From NCBI GenBank assembly GCA_027924585.1, contig BSBM01000050.1, forward strand, positions 3,534,001 to 3,598,000: a DNA stretch of 64,000 nucleotides. Reading direction: 5' to 3'. The notes under the pieces are model-generated. The model made no database searches, was not told the origin of the DNA, and saw only the letters and a list, made by a program, of their open reading frames with translations. Position numbers and translations under genes: made by a program. How positions within the stretch are numbered: position 1 is the stretch's first letter; each line of letters opens with the position of its first letter. Origin of the DNA: Larix kaempferi. Lineage: Eukaryota > Streptophyta > Pinopsida > Pinales > Pinaceae. Positions 10,654-23,559 of this stretch are shown in pieces.

Positions 10654-13600
10654 AATCCGAGACTAGAGACATAGACAATCATAGGCTAGCTAGAGACATA
10701 GACAAATTGGAGCTGGTGACTCAATAGGCATTTAGGCATTTTGGACGAAATTTTTTATATGTACAAGAGCTTGGAAACTTTTTGTCGGCTAAGTATGGTT
10801 GGTGAAAAAAATCATCATCAACATCTACCAACCAAAAAAAGTGCATTGCTTACAGTAACGTGCAATATGTATGAATAGATCTACTTCACACGTGATAGAA
10901 TTGAGATGTATGAAAACAAAAACCATAAGGCTCAAACTCTGTATACGAATATGTGGAATCACTGGTCAAAAGAATTTGAATCAAACTTGGACTGAATGAT
11001 TTTCAAGGATGCCTGTTGAAGGAAATCTTATCAACACTGGCATCCATGCATGCATGCTTAGAGTGTGAAACTTAACTGAGGGGATGAAGTAAGGGAAAAG
11101 AAAGAAGGGGGAAAGAAGGATTTTGATAATTTGTTTTCAAGCAAGGTTCTTTTTTCTGCAAGCATTAAGATGAAAGGTGAGATTTTGCGGATATTGATAA
11201 AGGTAGCATTGTTATCTCATTTACATAAAGGTAGCATTGTTATCTCATTTACCTATTTTTGTATCCACCACAGTTAGGTCGATAAATAGTTAAGTAAGAA
11301 GAGCATTTAATCCATAAATTATTAATCAACATCATCCAATTGACCATGGAAATCTGTTAAAAATACAACACAAGAAAATAATTTTGAAGGAGTAATGAAA
11401 TATAAATAAAGAAATATAACAAACATAACCGTACTTAGAAATTGAAAGGATCCTGGACCAAAATAAACAAAACAAAAAAAATCACTTCATATAAACAAAC
11501 TTTCAAAAGAAAAAAGAAAATCCTTTTAGATTTTTTTATTTTTATTTATTTTTCGAATTGTATTTATATACAAAGAAAATAGAAATGTGAATATATTCAA
11601 AGTGGGTGGAATTTCAAATAAAGAAATGCATCCTCACTCTTACATGGGAGATTACTTGTGTGAAAAACATCATGCAAAAATGAACATTTAACCTGCAAAC
11701 CAACAAAGCTATGCGAAATGTGAAAACAACATTTTAAGATCCATAAAAAGTGATCGCCATCACGCATAACCTGCCAACCAACATTATTTGTAATGCATTC
11801 CATGTTAGAAGCAAAATATTGATTCATGTTTGGAGTTGGAATCTCAACAGAAAATGAAGAAAATGATTCATGATCAAAATGAGCAGGGATACCAACATAA
11901 TATTTCAATCTAGGAATGAAAAAAATCGACTATAAACTTTCGCTTGATTGATCAACATGACCCTCAATGTTAGATTTGGTAATCTCTTCCTTGAAATCTA
12001 AATCATCATATGTGAAAGAATAATATTCTGATTGGATCAAAGGGTTTGAAATTGTTTGATGACATTTTATGTCATCTTCTTGGATATAGATACAATATTC
12101 AGGAAGAAAGAAAGTCTTAGTAACTTCAAGAACATTGGATTGATAATTAAAAGACAAAAACTCATGATCTATATTGAACCTACATCATTAATGATGTACC
12201 TATCCTAAAGATAAACATCATGAATTGGTTCAAGAAAAGTAGTTAAGTTACGATCATCCTTTAGATCTTTATTAACACATTAAAAAAACCTTTTGGTTGA
12301 CATTTAGATGAAAATATGTCTTCTACCATATCATCAACAAAGAAATCGGGAATCGGGAGAAGACTCAACCTCTTCTTGATCTTGAAAAAATTCCTTTTCT
12401 AGATAATTATCAAAGATTGGGTCATTCATAACATTATCTTAATTAGAGATCGGATTTACTTCTTCAAAATGCTCACTTTCAAATTATCAAAGATTGGGTC
12501 ATTCATAACATTATCTTAATTAGAGATCGGATTTACTTCTTCAAAATGCTCACTTTCAAACAAATCTTCATTCTGAAAAACATGATGAGATGATGTGTAA
12601 GAAATCAAGTCATAAGGGTCATGATATTGATATTGAATTTGAGGTTCAATTTGATTATTGAAAGAAGGTTTGTATTTATGGTCATGATCAGTCCTAAAAA
12701 GAGAGTCATCAAATGGGAATGTCTCAGGTGAAATTTCTTCATCAAACAAGCAAGAATTAGAGGTGAACTTATCACATGGATAGTGAGGTGCGATTTCATC
12801 ATCACCAAATTCAAAACCATATGAGAGATTGCAAAAAGAAGACACGATATACAACTCGAGAGAAAGTTCTAAGCATTATAATGTAAGATAAAATGGAAAA
12901 TCAATGATAAATTTTAGAAAGAGAACTCCTCCCTCAAGGTTAGGATGAGGTGTTATAGAATTATACCAACCTCTTGCTTTCTTCTAAATAGAAGCAGGAA
13001 TAAGCATGAAGATGTATAATCATCTTGAATCCCAACTGATTGACGAAACTCATTGAAATTATGTAAATAGTCATAAGAAGACTCACGAGGATAACCTATA
13101 AAAACATGACCTTTAACCATAGAGATGCTTGCAATCACATCAAGATTAGCTTTAGACATGATTAAACAAATTCAAGGAATGTTATGCTCACCAAATGATA
13201 TGACGTTAAATAAAAAACTGGAGATGAATCATAGAATAGTTTTCTTTGGTATGGCTGCCATAAATGTTTATGCAAAAACAAGCAATTTCCCACAACAACC
13301 TCGAATCTTGCATGTCTAGCGCAAGATAAACGAGATTGATCACCCTTAGTTTATAGCTACTTAAAACAAAACATTGAATGAAAAAAATGAAAATGCTTGT
13401 ATCGAATATGAAACAAATATAAATATGAATTTATTAATTAATTATAACTTATTTTCATCATATCTATCTAATTTTTTTATATTATTTAATTTTTAGAATT
13501 ATTTGTTTTATATTACACAATAATAATAAAATGCAAACTCAAATCTAAAACATGAAATAAAAGAAAATAACACGAAAGGAGTTATAAACAAAGTTATTTA

Positions 13601-14280
13601 TAATTACATAAATGAAACCAACTAGGTGTATAGACATGTAATACACTTATACTAATATTTACACAAACTAATTTCTTTTGTTTTTTTGTTACTGAAAGAA
13701 ATTCAATAACAAAATGAACACATCAATAACTAACTAACCAAATAAACATTAGTTACACAATTGAGAAAAATAGATGTAATGAAACAATAACTAAATTTTT
13801 TATATTTCATGTAAATATTTGTTTTTTCATCGAGTGAAACGAGGTGCTCTACAACCTAATATGGGGGAGATGTTTTAACGTGTATGTAGGGTTACATTTA
13901 ATAAAATGTAAAAAGTAATTTTTTTAATTAAAAAATTCATGTCGACTCATAAAATAAAATAAAAACTTAAAACTTAAACCCGAATCTATAAATCAAACAT
14001 TTTTTATTATTTTCTTTATATATATTTACAAAATAAAATAAAATACAATAATAAAAGAAATATAAAGACAACAAAAATATATAAAGGCTAAAGTTAGATT
14101 CTAGATATAATATGTATATGTAAAAGATGACGAATAACTTAATAATGATTTCTTTTGTTATGTCCTAGACATATAGTATTCTAGTTCAAGGGTGATTGTA
14201 AAATTCTTTCACTAAACTATAGTCTTAAAATAACAAAGGAGATTTGATTTAAAACACAAATTTTAAAATATCAATTTTCT
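10654..14280. other. Unassigned AT-rich DNA with short minus-strand open frames
   Basis: Minus-strand frames of 103, 75, 112 and 68 codons lie at 11,597-11,908, 11,930-12,157, 12,516-12,854 and 12,953-13,159. They are acidic and aromatic-rich (for example FPFDDSLFRTDHDHKYKP) with no domain I recognise. They could be one decayed long ORF, perhaps retrotransposon-derived. From 13,320 to 14,280 the DNA is very AT-rich with no feature. Confidence 0.4.
12405..12558. repeat. Exact tandem duplication of about 77 bp
   Basis: The block from TTATCAAAGATTGGGTCATT to GCTCACTTTCAAA occurs twice, starting at about 12,407 and 12,484, with almost no divergence. It is therefore a recent duplication in otherwise decayed DNA. 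Confidence 0.9.
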
Positions 14281-17200
14281 GATGTGTGATGTGTGATTAT
14301 GCGTGATTGGTTGTTTGAGGCTAACGTCAGCCTCGTTATGTGTTGCCCACCACGGGGCGATGGGTAGACGCCAGCCTTTTTAAATGCTTTGGCATTCACA
14401 TGAGTCTGAACTTGCAGCGTTTTTGGTGTTAGCTGTCCAGGTAAATGTTGGCCACCTGTCTTATCAATTGTTGTTTGAAGGTTTTTAATGGCTTTCGGTG
14501 GGCGATCCTCGAGGCAAGGCCAAGGTTTTTATTTATATGGCTATTCTCCAATTTGTTGGGTTGAGGCAACAATGGCGAGGTTGGTGTGTGTTTACTGCGA
14601 CAGTGTTGCTGTGCAAAAGTTTTGCTGCTGGTTTTTGTTGGTTCTCCATGATAGTTGTCGATTTATGCATTGGTACGTGTGGAATCGCATTTGTCCTTTT
14701 GATGGTTGCGCAGTGTGTTGATCATTCATGCAAAGAAAAATTCTTCCGAGTGAGGGCGTTGGTCGTTCGTGCAAAGAATTACGGCTCTTCCGAGTGAGGT
14801 TGTTGTTTGGGTTCTTTGGTGCACTCGAATGCTTCTTTGCTCAGGTATGTTATATGGTGCACTCGGGCACTTCTTTGCTCAAGGTTTTTTGTTTTTGCTG
14901 TGGTTGAATTCTGTGTCCGTGACATAGCTCCTAAACCATCTACAAAGTTTGCTTTTCATACTCTATCCATGGGGCCAAATTAAGGTTCTTTCGACAACAC
15001 AGGTGTTGCTCAGGAAATATTAGACTTAGCTCATTGCTGGTTACTACTATTCTGTGTCATTCCCCTGATTATCGGCTTGCTATTGCTTGATTGCTCTTCC
15101 TGTCAGTCCAATTGTTTACATATACCTGGCTTATCTTGGCTTTGCTTCCTCTTCTTTCATTGATATTGTTTTATCTCGTGTGCTTGAACTGCAATTGTTA
15201 TTGGATTCCTTCTTTACTTTCCTTTTGCTTGCTCCATTGCAGCTTTATAAGTTTAATGGTCTAGTGTTGAAAGCATAATGTCAAAGCATTTGGACCATGC
15301 ATGTGTTTTGAATCATGGATAATGCATCTAGAACAAGCTGTTCCTGGATTTTGATTCATGCATTGCAGCGTTGTAAGCGTAATGGTCTAAAGTTGAAAGT
15401 ACATTGTTAATGCATTCAAGCCATCCATGGACCATGTGTTTTCAATGCTAGAGAACGCATCTAGAACGAGACACAACATATTATTGCAATCTATGACAGC
15501 TTGATAGTCTATTGTCGTTCTCACAGCGATATGAATAATTCCCGTGAAGGCTTCCACCCTTCACAATTTTGTTCCTTTCAAATGCAGTTCCAGAAAAGCT
15601 GCTAAGGTGACCCTATTCAAACCAAAATAGACTGAATTGAATGCAGTGACCAGCTAACTCTTGCATAGCTATAAAAAAAAAAGACTACAATTGTGTTTAC
15701 ATCAACATTTGTTAAAACATTGTTACATTGGGTGGATAATTTACTCTATTCATTGTACATTTTGTAAAATTTATGTGCTTTTAAACCCGTTTACATATTT
15801 ATAAATTAAATGGTGCAATTGAAACAACTTCCATTGAAATATTGCTAGACTGTTTTTTCCTCTATCTCTTTTGTGGTTATAGGATTTTTAGAGCTGTATA
15901 AAATGCTATAGAATTATTGATACATAATATTGACCAGATTCGCAATTTCGGTCATCTAGTCACTCTGCTTTTTCTTTATCTAATGGTTTCGGTTTCAGAT
16001 TTTGGGTTCCCCTTATTATTGTTGAGTGTGATTTTCCAATTCAAATTTTTGCAATGTATTGTGACAAATGCCATGCAATGGCCAAACTTTGGTTCTATGT
16101 GAAGACCATGTATTGCTCAATGCTTCAACTAGTTTGGAATTCTTTTATGAATTTACCCTTGTGATTATATAGACAAAGAGCTATATGCATTGACTATTGC
16201 ATATGGTTCAACACACAAGTTGACATGATTTAGAAAAAGCTATAGATAAATCTGAATAAGCATTATTCAGTGATGTAGTGACACATTACCTACCTATAAT
16301 GATAATTGGATTAGTACAAGCAAAATTAATTTCTATTTACTTCCAGCAATTTTCTTTGGCTTAGAGTTGTTGATTTTACAGCATTGAAAAAATGCATTTT
16401 GATTTTGTTTTTCTTCAATTATTGCATTAGGTCTTCGTTTCAGGTTTGAAAACTTTGCTTGGCTTATTGTGGATTTTCATTCACTTTCACAATTTTTTAA
16501 TAGGCAATCTGCTTCAATGACTTGGCTTGATTTCTACATAAAACTTTTACAATAGTCATATATCCTTGGACTTAAAATCTGTCCACATTCATGTTCTTTG
16601 GAAATTGTGAGTAATAACAGAAACATCACTCTACAACATTGAATATCTTTTGCATATATTCCTGATATCTTATCCAACCGTGTAGAAATTCACACACATA
16701 CACAAATCTCTTGCCACAGAATATTATATGTGTTGATTTATATTGGGATACTCTAAGATAGAGTCATGTCGGAGGTCATTGCTATAGGAGCTGAAACTAA
16801 AAATATGAATCAAATGAAGACTTCAGTGGATGTAGTTATGAAGTATAGGAATAAAAAAAGACATCAGATACTGTCTTGATGCCAATGCATAAGACCAATA
16901 ATGTATGCATAGGCTATTATGCAAATGATTATGAGGCTGCAAGTGTTGTTTATTGCTGTCATAATCCATTTTCAATTTGTCACGGCATCTGTGCACCATG
17001 CTTTTGTTCATTTGATCTGCAAACAAACAGTCGCTTTGTCACACTGACTAATGATGAGTTTTTGGAGAATAACCATTACATCATGCAACATTTTAGTCTG
17101 CAACTTGTGTTGTTGTTTCCTATGCTTTTGTTATTGACCTAGAAGGATTTCCAGTAATAGGCAATGTCGCTTACACATTTGTTTGGCCAATAGTTGAGCA

Positions 17201-17440
17201 AGATTGGAGCCCTGCCAGTCCTTGATTCAGTGAATATTTCATCGGGACACATTCACTCCATTAAAATACTAAGTGATCTTTGGCATGAGAGCAAAGTTGT
17301 CTACAAAATAGACATTTGGCAATTGCTCTTCGTCAAGCAGTAAAATGCCTGAAGCATATGCTCCGCAGAAGAATCTGCAAGGAAATGTCATAATGCATCC
17401 ACTACAATACCATATAAGAGACAAGAGTGAACACTTAGCT
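14281..17440. other. Unassigned intergenic DNA
   Basis: Overlapping frames at 14,488-14,797 and a 61-codon frame at 15,917-16,102 carry no domain signature. The only clear structure is a diverged direct duplication at 15,235-15,478. No LTR or RNA gene was seen. Confidence 0.5.
15235..15478. repeat. Diverged direct duplication of about 126 bp
   Basis: Copies begin at 15,235 and 15,361 with CATTGCAGC and share AATGGTCTA, GTTGAAAG, GACCATG and GCATCTAGAAC in order, with many substitutions. Confidence 0.75.
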
Positions 17441-17449
17441 AAAAGTATG

Positions 17450-18110
17450 AGTTTCCCTTTGTTCCCTTCCCAATTTTAGCTTCTACAAAATGCTTTTCCA
17501 ATATGTGATAAGATTGTCAAGTATGATTTGTCCATTCATAAATATCGGTTGTTAATGCCTTTCAATCCTTGCAACAATGGATTTGACTCTCTTCCCTATA
17601 TCATCGACACCCAATTATTCTTATATCATCACCAATTCCTAGTCATAGCTTTTATAAAACTCACAAGAGAACCCATCCATACCTCGTCACTTGCCCTCTA
17701 ACATGTCCTCTGCTGCATTGAACAATTCATCTTTTTTTAAGGACTGTGATGAATGGACTTACTCAAATCGTGGTGCTCTGATACGAACAATGCATACAAG
17801 GGATTCTTCTTGTCATTCTATTAGAATCACTTCCCCCTGAGGTAAATATCTTTTACAAGTGGTCTTGGAAAGATTCTTTCATCTTTTCCTCAAAGTATTG
17901 GAAGCACAACCTTCTGGAATCTTCCTCGTCTTTGTCTTATTCTCTTCATCAACTTGATGGAGAGGTTCTAGATTAGTGTTTTATATTCAATAACAAAAAT
18001 CTCAACCTCTAGTTTCATCTTGGCTTGGCCTAACCGTTCTCTAAGATTATGCTCATTTGCCTTTATGCCCAAGTTATTATCTTCCCCCATTCTCAAAGAA
18101 TTTTTTTTTG
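17450..18110 (-). pseudogene. Probable LINE reverse-transcriptase remnant
   Basis: Minus-strand frames give scattered LINE-like pieces in the right order: an ESFQDHL-like piece before RT, LKKDELFNAAEDMLEGK followed by GMDGFSCEFYKSYD near 17,690, and GQIILDNLI near 17,520, which resembles the region before the RT core. Stops and frameshifts are frequent and the catalytic box was not found. The identification rests on short matches from memory. Confidence 0.35.
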
Positions 18111-19212
18111 TCTTTTGCACAGTCTCCAACCATAAGAACCAACCTATAATATCTGATGGAGAAGAGAAAAAAAACAAAATGGAAGTTTAGCAAAATCAAT
18201 GTGCTTCTGTTAAATGTAATAGAATACAAGTTACAACTCATAATTATTTTGAATTTGGATTTTAGCATAAGAAGCCCTTATATTACCTACTAATTTAGAT
18301 AGATGGATAATCTGTAATTTGGATGTGCTATGCTTTGAAATGCATTCCATATTTGACAAAGATTTTGTATCCCTATGTTTTATAGTCTACTTGTTTGTTG
18401 TATTTATGTATGCAACAAAAGAACTGAGCTAAGAATTGAAAAAATACAAATCCATCTATTTGAATGTTATGTGTTATTTACTTTGTTTTAAAATATTATA
18501 TCAAAGTTCAACACTTGAAATATGCCATGATCTTCATTAAGTTCTTTGTGCACTTATTCTAAGAAAACAAACTTGGGTTTAGCACCACAATTTCATGCAA
18601 ATGTCAATCATGTCAATGCAAAATCATTTGCAACTTAGTAAGATTTTAAGACAATGTAAAACCAAGCAGGTTTCCAAAGCAACTAAACATTAGCTATATG
18701 TATTTTCTCACTCTACTCTGACTTGGCGACAGCATTGTAATTGCAACATCAGAAATCTTTGCTTTTGCACATGTACACTTTCAACTAAACTTTAACTTTT
18801 TAGAAATGACCTTTGGTTTGCAAAATTTGCATTTAATTTTATAATGTTCATATTGCTAACTACAGTACTTGTTCAAAGCCATTGTTTATAGTTTTGCATA
18901 TACTTTTATTGTTCTCATTTTGCTTCTTGCTTTGACCATAATCTGCACACAATGTGCAGGAACATGTGTTTGGAAAAACTGTTGCAATGGCAGATGGCTT
19001 AACATCAACTATTTTTTTTTATTTTTTATGGATGCTATCAAGCTTGCTCTAAGAATGAGCAAATTTCCTTTAACTTTGCAAAAGCAGATGAAAAAGACAA
19101 ATAAAATCTATAAATCCATAGTCTACATCAAAAGACATTTTTTAGACTCATCTGTTGTTTTAGCTATAACATTTTTTGCTTTTTGTTGCCTCGATAAAAA
19201 AAGCAAACAAAC

Positions 19213-19560
19213 AAACATATATTTACACACTGTGTACTGTTTGAATATATGTTTATTGCATATATTGAATACCTTTCTTGATAAACATATATTTACACAC
19301 TGTGTACTGTTTGAATATATGTTTTTTGCATATATTGAATACCTTTCTTGATAGTTTTGAGACATTGTCATTAATTTTCCTTTGAATATATATTTATTGT
19401 ATATATATTGAACACCTTTTTTGATAGTTTTGAGACATTGTCATTAATTTTCCTTTGAATATATATTTATTGTATATATATTGAATACTTTCTTTGGTAC
19501 TTTTGAGACATTGTCATTAATTTTCCCACAATAGACTTTTAGATATCTAATGAAATTTAC
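19213..19560. repeat. Two adjoining tandem duplications (about 70 and 73 bp units)
   Basis: AAACATATATTTACACAC starts at 19,213 and 19,283 (70-bp period). Then AGTTTTGAGACATTGTC recurs at 19,353, 19,425 and, as a variant, 19,499. Both unit types end with TATTGAATAC-CTTTCTT-like sequence, so the second array grew from the first. Confidence 0.85.
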
Positions 19561-19844
19561 AAAGCAAAGACAATTTTTCCTTTGTATCAATGATCTTGTC
19601 TAATGCATACAAAAAAATATGTTTCTTATACACTATTTAATAATATTATTATTATGTAATCAACATTGTTTATTTTTGTAATGTAATTAGTGAAACTTTA
19701 TCACAAAAACACATCTTCAACAACATGCTATTTTTTTTAGTAATTGTTATCACCTTTGCATTGTTGATTCTTTTTTAACATGGTACAATTGACACATAGC
19801 TCATGGCAATGTAGGGGACATTGCCAGTGTGTGGTTCTGGTTGA

Positions 19845-20065
19845 TAATACATTCCAATAAAACATTTCTTACATTAAAGAAATTTACAATCTACAATAAA
19901 ACATTTCGTACATTAAAGGAATTTACAATCTACATTAACATTTCGTACATTAAAGGAATTTACAATCTACATTCTTGACCGTTATTATATATTTTAAAGA
20001 ATATTTAATGAATTTACAATCTACATTCTTGACAGTTATTATATATTTTAAAGAATATTTTAAGG
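19845..20065. repeat. Nested tandem repeats with CATTAAAGGAATTTACAATC
   Basis: Three copies of a unit of about 40-50 bp (ACATTTCGTACATTAAAG, then AATTTACAATCTACA) run into two copies of a unit of about 60 bp (TTCTTGAC-GTTATTATATAT). Confidence 0.8.
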
Positions 20066-22266
20066 AAAAAAAACAAATCCTATCCTATTTTCTTACTGAT
20101 TCTTGACTGCATAGAAGCTTCCACCAATTAGAAAAGTCTAATTTACTATATAAGTTTCCACCAATTAAAAAAGTCTAAGGAAATTTTAATAAGAGAAATC
20201 AAAACTATTGGCCATTTTTAAAAATGTTTCGATTTCTTATTCCAAATAAATAATAGCATTTTCACCCAAACAACTTCCTTCTCCATTTTAACATTCCTCG
20301 TGATGATGTGGTTTTTTATAATTTCTTCATATACAACTGCTCGATTTCATTTAACAACTCCAAATTCATTTCTGGGCGGTTTTTTAGATTCTACTCGCAG
20401 GTATTAAACAATTATTTATAGAACACTGATATCTCATAAGTATAAATTGTGATTATTTTTGGTAGATTGGTGAATAATAAATTAGATTCACCATGGAGCA
20501 TCTCACTAGATTTATAAATACCATGCGACCCAATGCAATATGCGAAAATTTGTTTGTTCATGTAAAAGGCCTGCTGCTAATTCTATTTTTATCCATTTAT
20601 ACAGGACACGCGTCCTTGGTAAAAATAAAGTTGTTTTCCATAATTTAACCTCCCGGCCAACACAAACTTCATCAATTTTTTCTGGCTTTCAACGTATTAT
20701 GAATAATATTTTGATTATACCTCTGGGCCTGGTTTTCATTGTGTTTTTTTAGGGCGCAAATTCTTTGAAAAGAGCTCATATTTTCATAGCGAAGTAGAGC
20801 AACTAGTACCAGTTACCTTATCCACACAAAGTTCATAGAGCAACTGAAACCCGATCAACTCATGAAGAACGTTAAGATCAAGCTTTGAAAGCGACTCCAG
20901 AATATTAAGAATAAACCTTAAACAGCTACAATGCCGTTTAAATTTAAAAAGGTCCTATTGGCAGGTTTATCAACATCGAAATGAGCAAAAAGTAGCTATC
21001 ATTTTGTGCAGGTTCAAGATACGAACAAAAAATATACCACCCTTGGTTTAAGTATCAGTCTTCAAACTTCATATGCAGGTATTCGTGAAGATACCTGCGC
21101 CCCAAAAGAAATTAAACAAAGGTGGATGCCCACAATCATGCCATCGACCATTATATCCAAACAAACACTTGTCTCTGAGAGAAAACAATATTTTAACGTT
21201 GAAAACCCATCTGGCACGCTCTCTTTACCAAAGCAAAAGGCTAGTGGACAAAAGCTCGTTTCTTAAATGGATCAGTACAGTCAAAGTTTTGCTTCTTGCA
21301 AAAGAAGGATAAACAAAAACACGCTGAAATGTTGCCTCAGCTTAACCGCGTTCGAATTCAACATCCATATTCATAAACTTTGAGCAGCAATTGCACTGCC
21401 ACCAACAAAGTGTTCTCCAATTAAAGCCTCCACAACATCAAATAATGTTTTCGAGTGACCATCATCCCAATTTTAACCACGTTATTTTCTTTATAGATGG
21501 AACAATTTACATTATCACCAAGATTTGTACGTTTGCAGCAACAAGGTATTCTTCTTTGGCGAAGAATTCCAGGAGCAGCCTGTTGACGTGCATCAAATGG
21601 TTCGTCCCAAATATATTCAGACAAATTGCAAACTGTTGCAAGTTGATGAAGTTTTGCATTCGAAATAGAGGCATTTAAACAATTTCACCCATGAAGAACA
21701 ACTTTTAATGCATTTCCAATCAATCACTACCTCTCTTGTAACATCTAATGAAGTTGATACCAGTGAATGACGATATTTCAGTCTATGTACATTGCTAAGA
21801 ATGACCATGTACTTTGAAGCCTCATGCTTCCTTCCATTTTTTTAGCTTTTGAATTGATGAGTGAGAAAATTTATTTGAATATATCGATTCTATCTCCATG
21901 CATGTTGGCGCTCATCAATCATGAACAAATTAATAAGATCGAGGGTGAGAATTTAGCCATCAAATATATTTTTAGTGACAAGGAAAATGATTTCATAAAA
22001 CAAAGTCTATATATATATTTTAATATTTTGGCAATATCTGACTTAAGAATTATTGGAATAAGATAATATTTTGTTAGGTTTTATGGAAACCAAAATATTG
22101 AATCAATGGAGATAAAGTAATGAAGGCTTGGGAGAAGGAACCCGAACCATTGAACTTAGTCATGTTTTATTGGTCAAACCAACATCTTTGTATCGACTCA
22201 ATTTATACACTTGTAGGCCATCATGTGCCACTTTGAATAACAAACCATTGGTATGCAACCATCAAA

Positions 22267-22500
22267 CATTCATTTTATTAAAAACTCAAAGACTCCTTAA
22301 TGGTGGAAACCCATTCATTTTATTAAAAACTCAAAGACTCCTTAATGGTGGAAACCTAGACAATTTTAAGTTAGCTAGAGATAGGAATTTAGGCATTTTG
22401 CTATAAATGTTTTATATGTAGGAGAGCCACATTCATTTTATTAAAAACTCACAGACTCCTTAATGGTGGAAACCTAGACAATTTTAAGTTCGCTAGAGAT
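22267..22500. repeat. Three copies of an ATTCATTTTATTAAAAACTC block
   Basis: Copies start near 22,268, 22,312 and 22,431. The last two extend through GGTGGAAACCTAGACAATTT and GCTAGAGATA. The segment TTAGGCATTTTG plus TTTTATATGTA at 22,390-22,430 has a relative at about 10,730-10,770. The block ends where LINE ORF2 begins. Confidence 0.75.
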
Positions 22501-22542
22501 ATGGGCACTTAGAGCAGCGGATGCCTTGGCAGGGCTCCCTCC

Positions 22543-23559
22543 ATGAAACTACTCTCCTTCAACTGCAGGGGGGTTGCAAGTCAACCAAAAAAACTTGCAC
22601 TTAAACGGTTGATCTCTTCACATCAGCCGGATATGCTTCTTCTACAGGAAAATTTGGGTTCTGAGGAAGACATTACCATTTTACTCACTTCTCTTTTCAA
22701 GTTTATGGATTTTTGGGATCTGGATGCTCGTGACCACTCTAAGGGAGTAGCCATTGGTTGGAACAAACAGACTGCCAGATTGTTAAACTCCTGGGGAGAT
22801 TGCTCTATGCTGGGGGTGGAAATTTATCACTCAGTTCTAAACACTCACTTCAACATCTTAAACATCTATGGACCCTATGTGGACAAGGCCCCTTTCTGGG
22901 ACACCTTGAAGAGGTCTTCGTCTCTTCGCCTACCAAATCTGATCATTGGTGGGGATTTTAATTTCACTCTTGGAAACCATGAGATCTGGGGCCCCTTGGC
23001 TCGCACGGATTCTATGGCTGAATACTTCTCACACTTTCTGCATGACTACAAACTGATTGATTTTGCCCCTGATAAGCTCAAGCCCACTTGGACCAATCGG
23101 AGGGCTGGCATGAATAGGATTGGGAAACAGCTGGATCCTTTTCTCCTGGCTGAACATCTCCTTGATCAACCTCTTAACATCCATTAGTGGGTGGAATTGG
23201 GAGGAGCTTCAGACCATTTCCCTATTTTTCTAGAACTCAAGGGTGACACTACAAAACCTCCTGGACCCTTCAAACTCTGTGCGGCATGGTTAAAAGAGGA
23301 GGAGGTCACTTCAATCATTAAGAACAACTGGGTACCCTATTGTTCAGCAGAGGGGACACATGCTGCCACACATTTTGTTCAAAATCTATCTCTGGTAAAA
23401 AGATGTATTAAGGAATGGGATTTTAAAAAAAAGGAGAGGGATGAACAGGAGCTCACACAGGTGGAACTGGATCTCAGGTTGGTACAAGACTCTCATGGGA
23501 GTGGTTTTCTCACTCAAGATACCGCAGCTCACTTAAGCTCCCTTGAAACTCGCAGATGA
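22543..23559 (+). pseudogene. LINE ORF2: AP-like endonuclease and linker
   Basis: The ATG at 22,543 starts an endonuclease/exonuclease/phosphatase domain that nicks target DNA in LINE retrotransposition. Catalytic landmarks are visible in order: LLSFNCRGVA, LLLQENLG, LIIGGDFNFTLG and GGASDHFPIFL. One TAG at 23,185 interrupts the domain just before the SDH motif. The frame then stays open through a lysine- and glutamate-rich linker to a TGA at 23,557, and the same frame continues with two more stops to 24,246. No ORF1 lies directly upstream, so the copy is 5'-truncated. Confidence 0.9.

Larger units (their letters stand above)
18270..22090. other. AT-rich unassigned DNA with local tandem duplications
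   Basis: Apart from the tandem arrays listed separately, I see no coding domain, LTR or RNA gene. Short frames such as 20,540-20,752 and 21,391-21,678 lack any signature. Confidence 0.5.

Noticed and set aside
14488-14797. Two overlapping cysteine- and tryptophan-rich frames
   Set aside because: No start context, domain or splice support; probably chance.
18869-19351. 160-codon hydrophobic plus frame
   Set aside because: Much of it lies in the 70-bp tandem duplication; composition reflects AT-richness and no domain is present.
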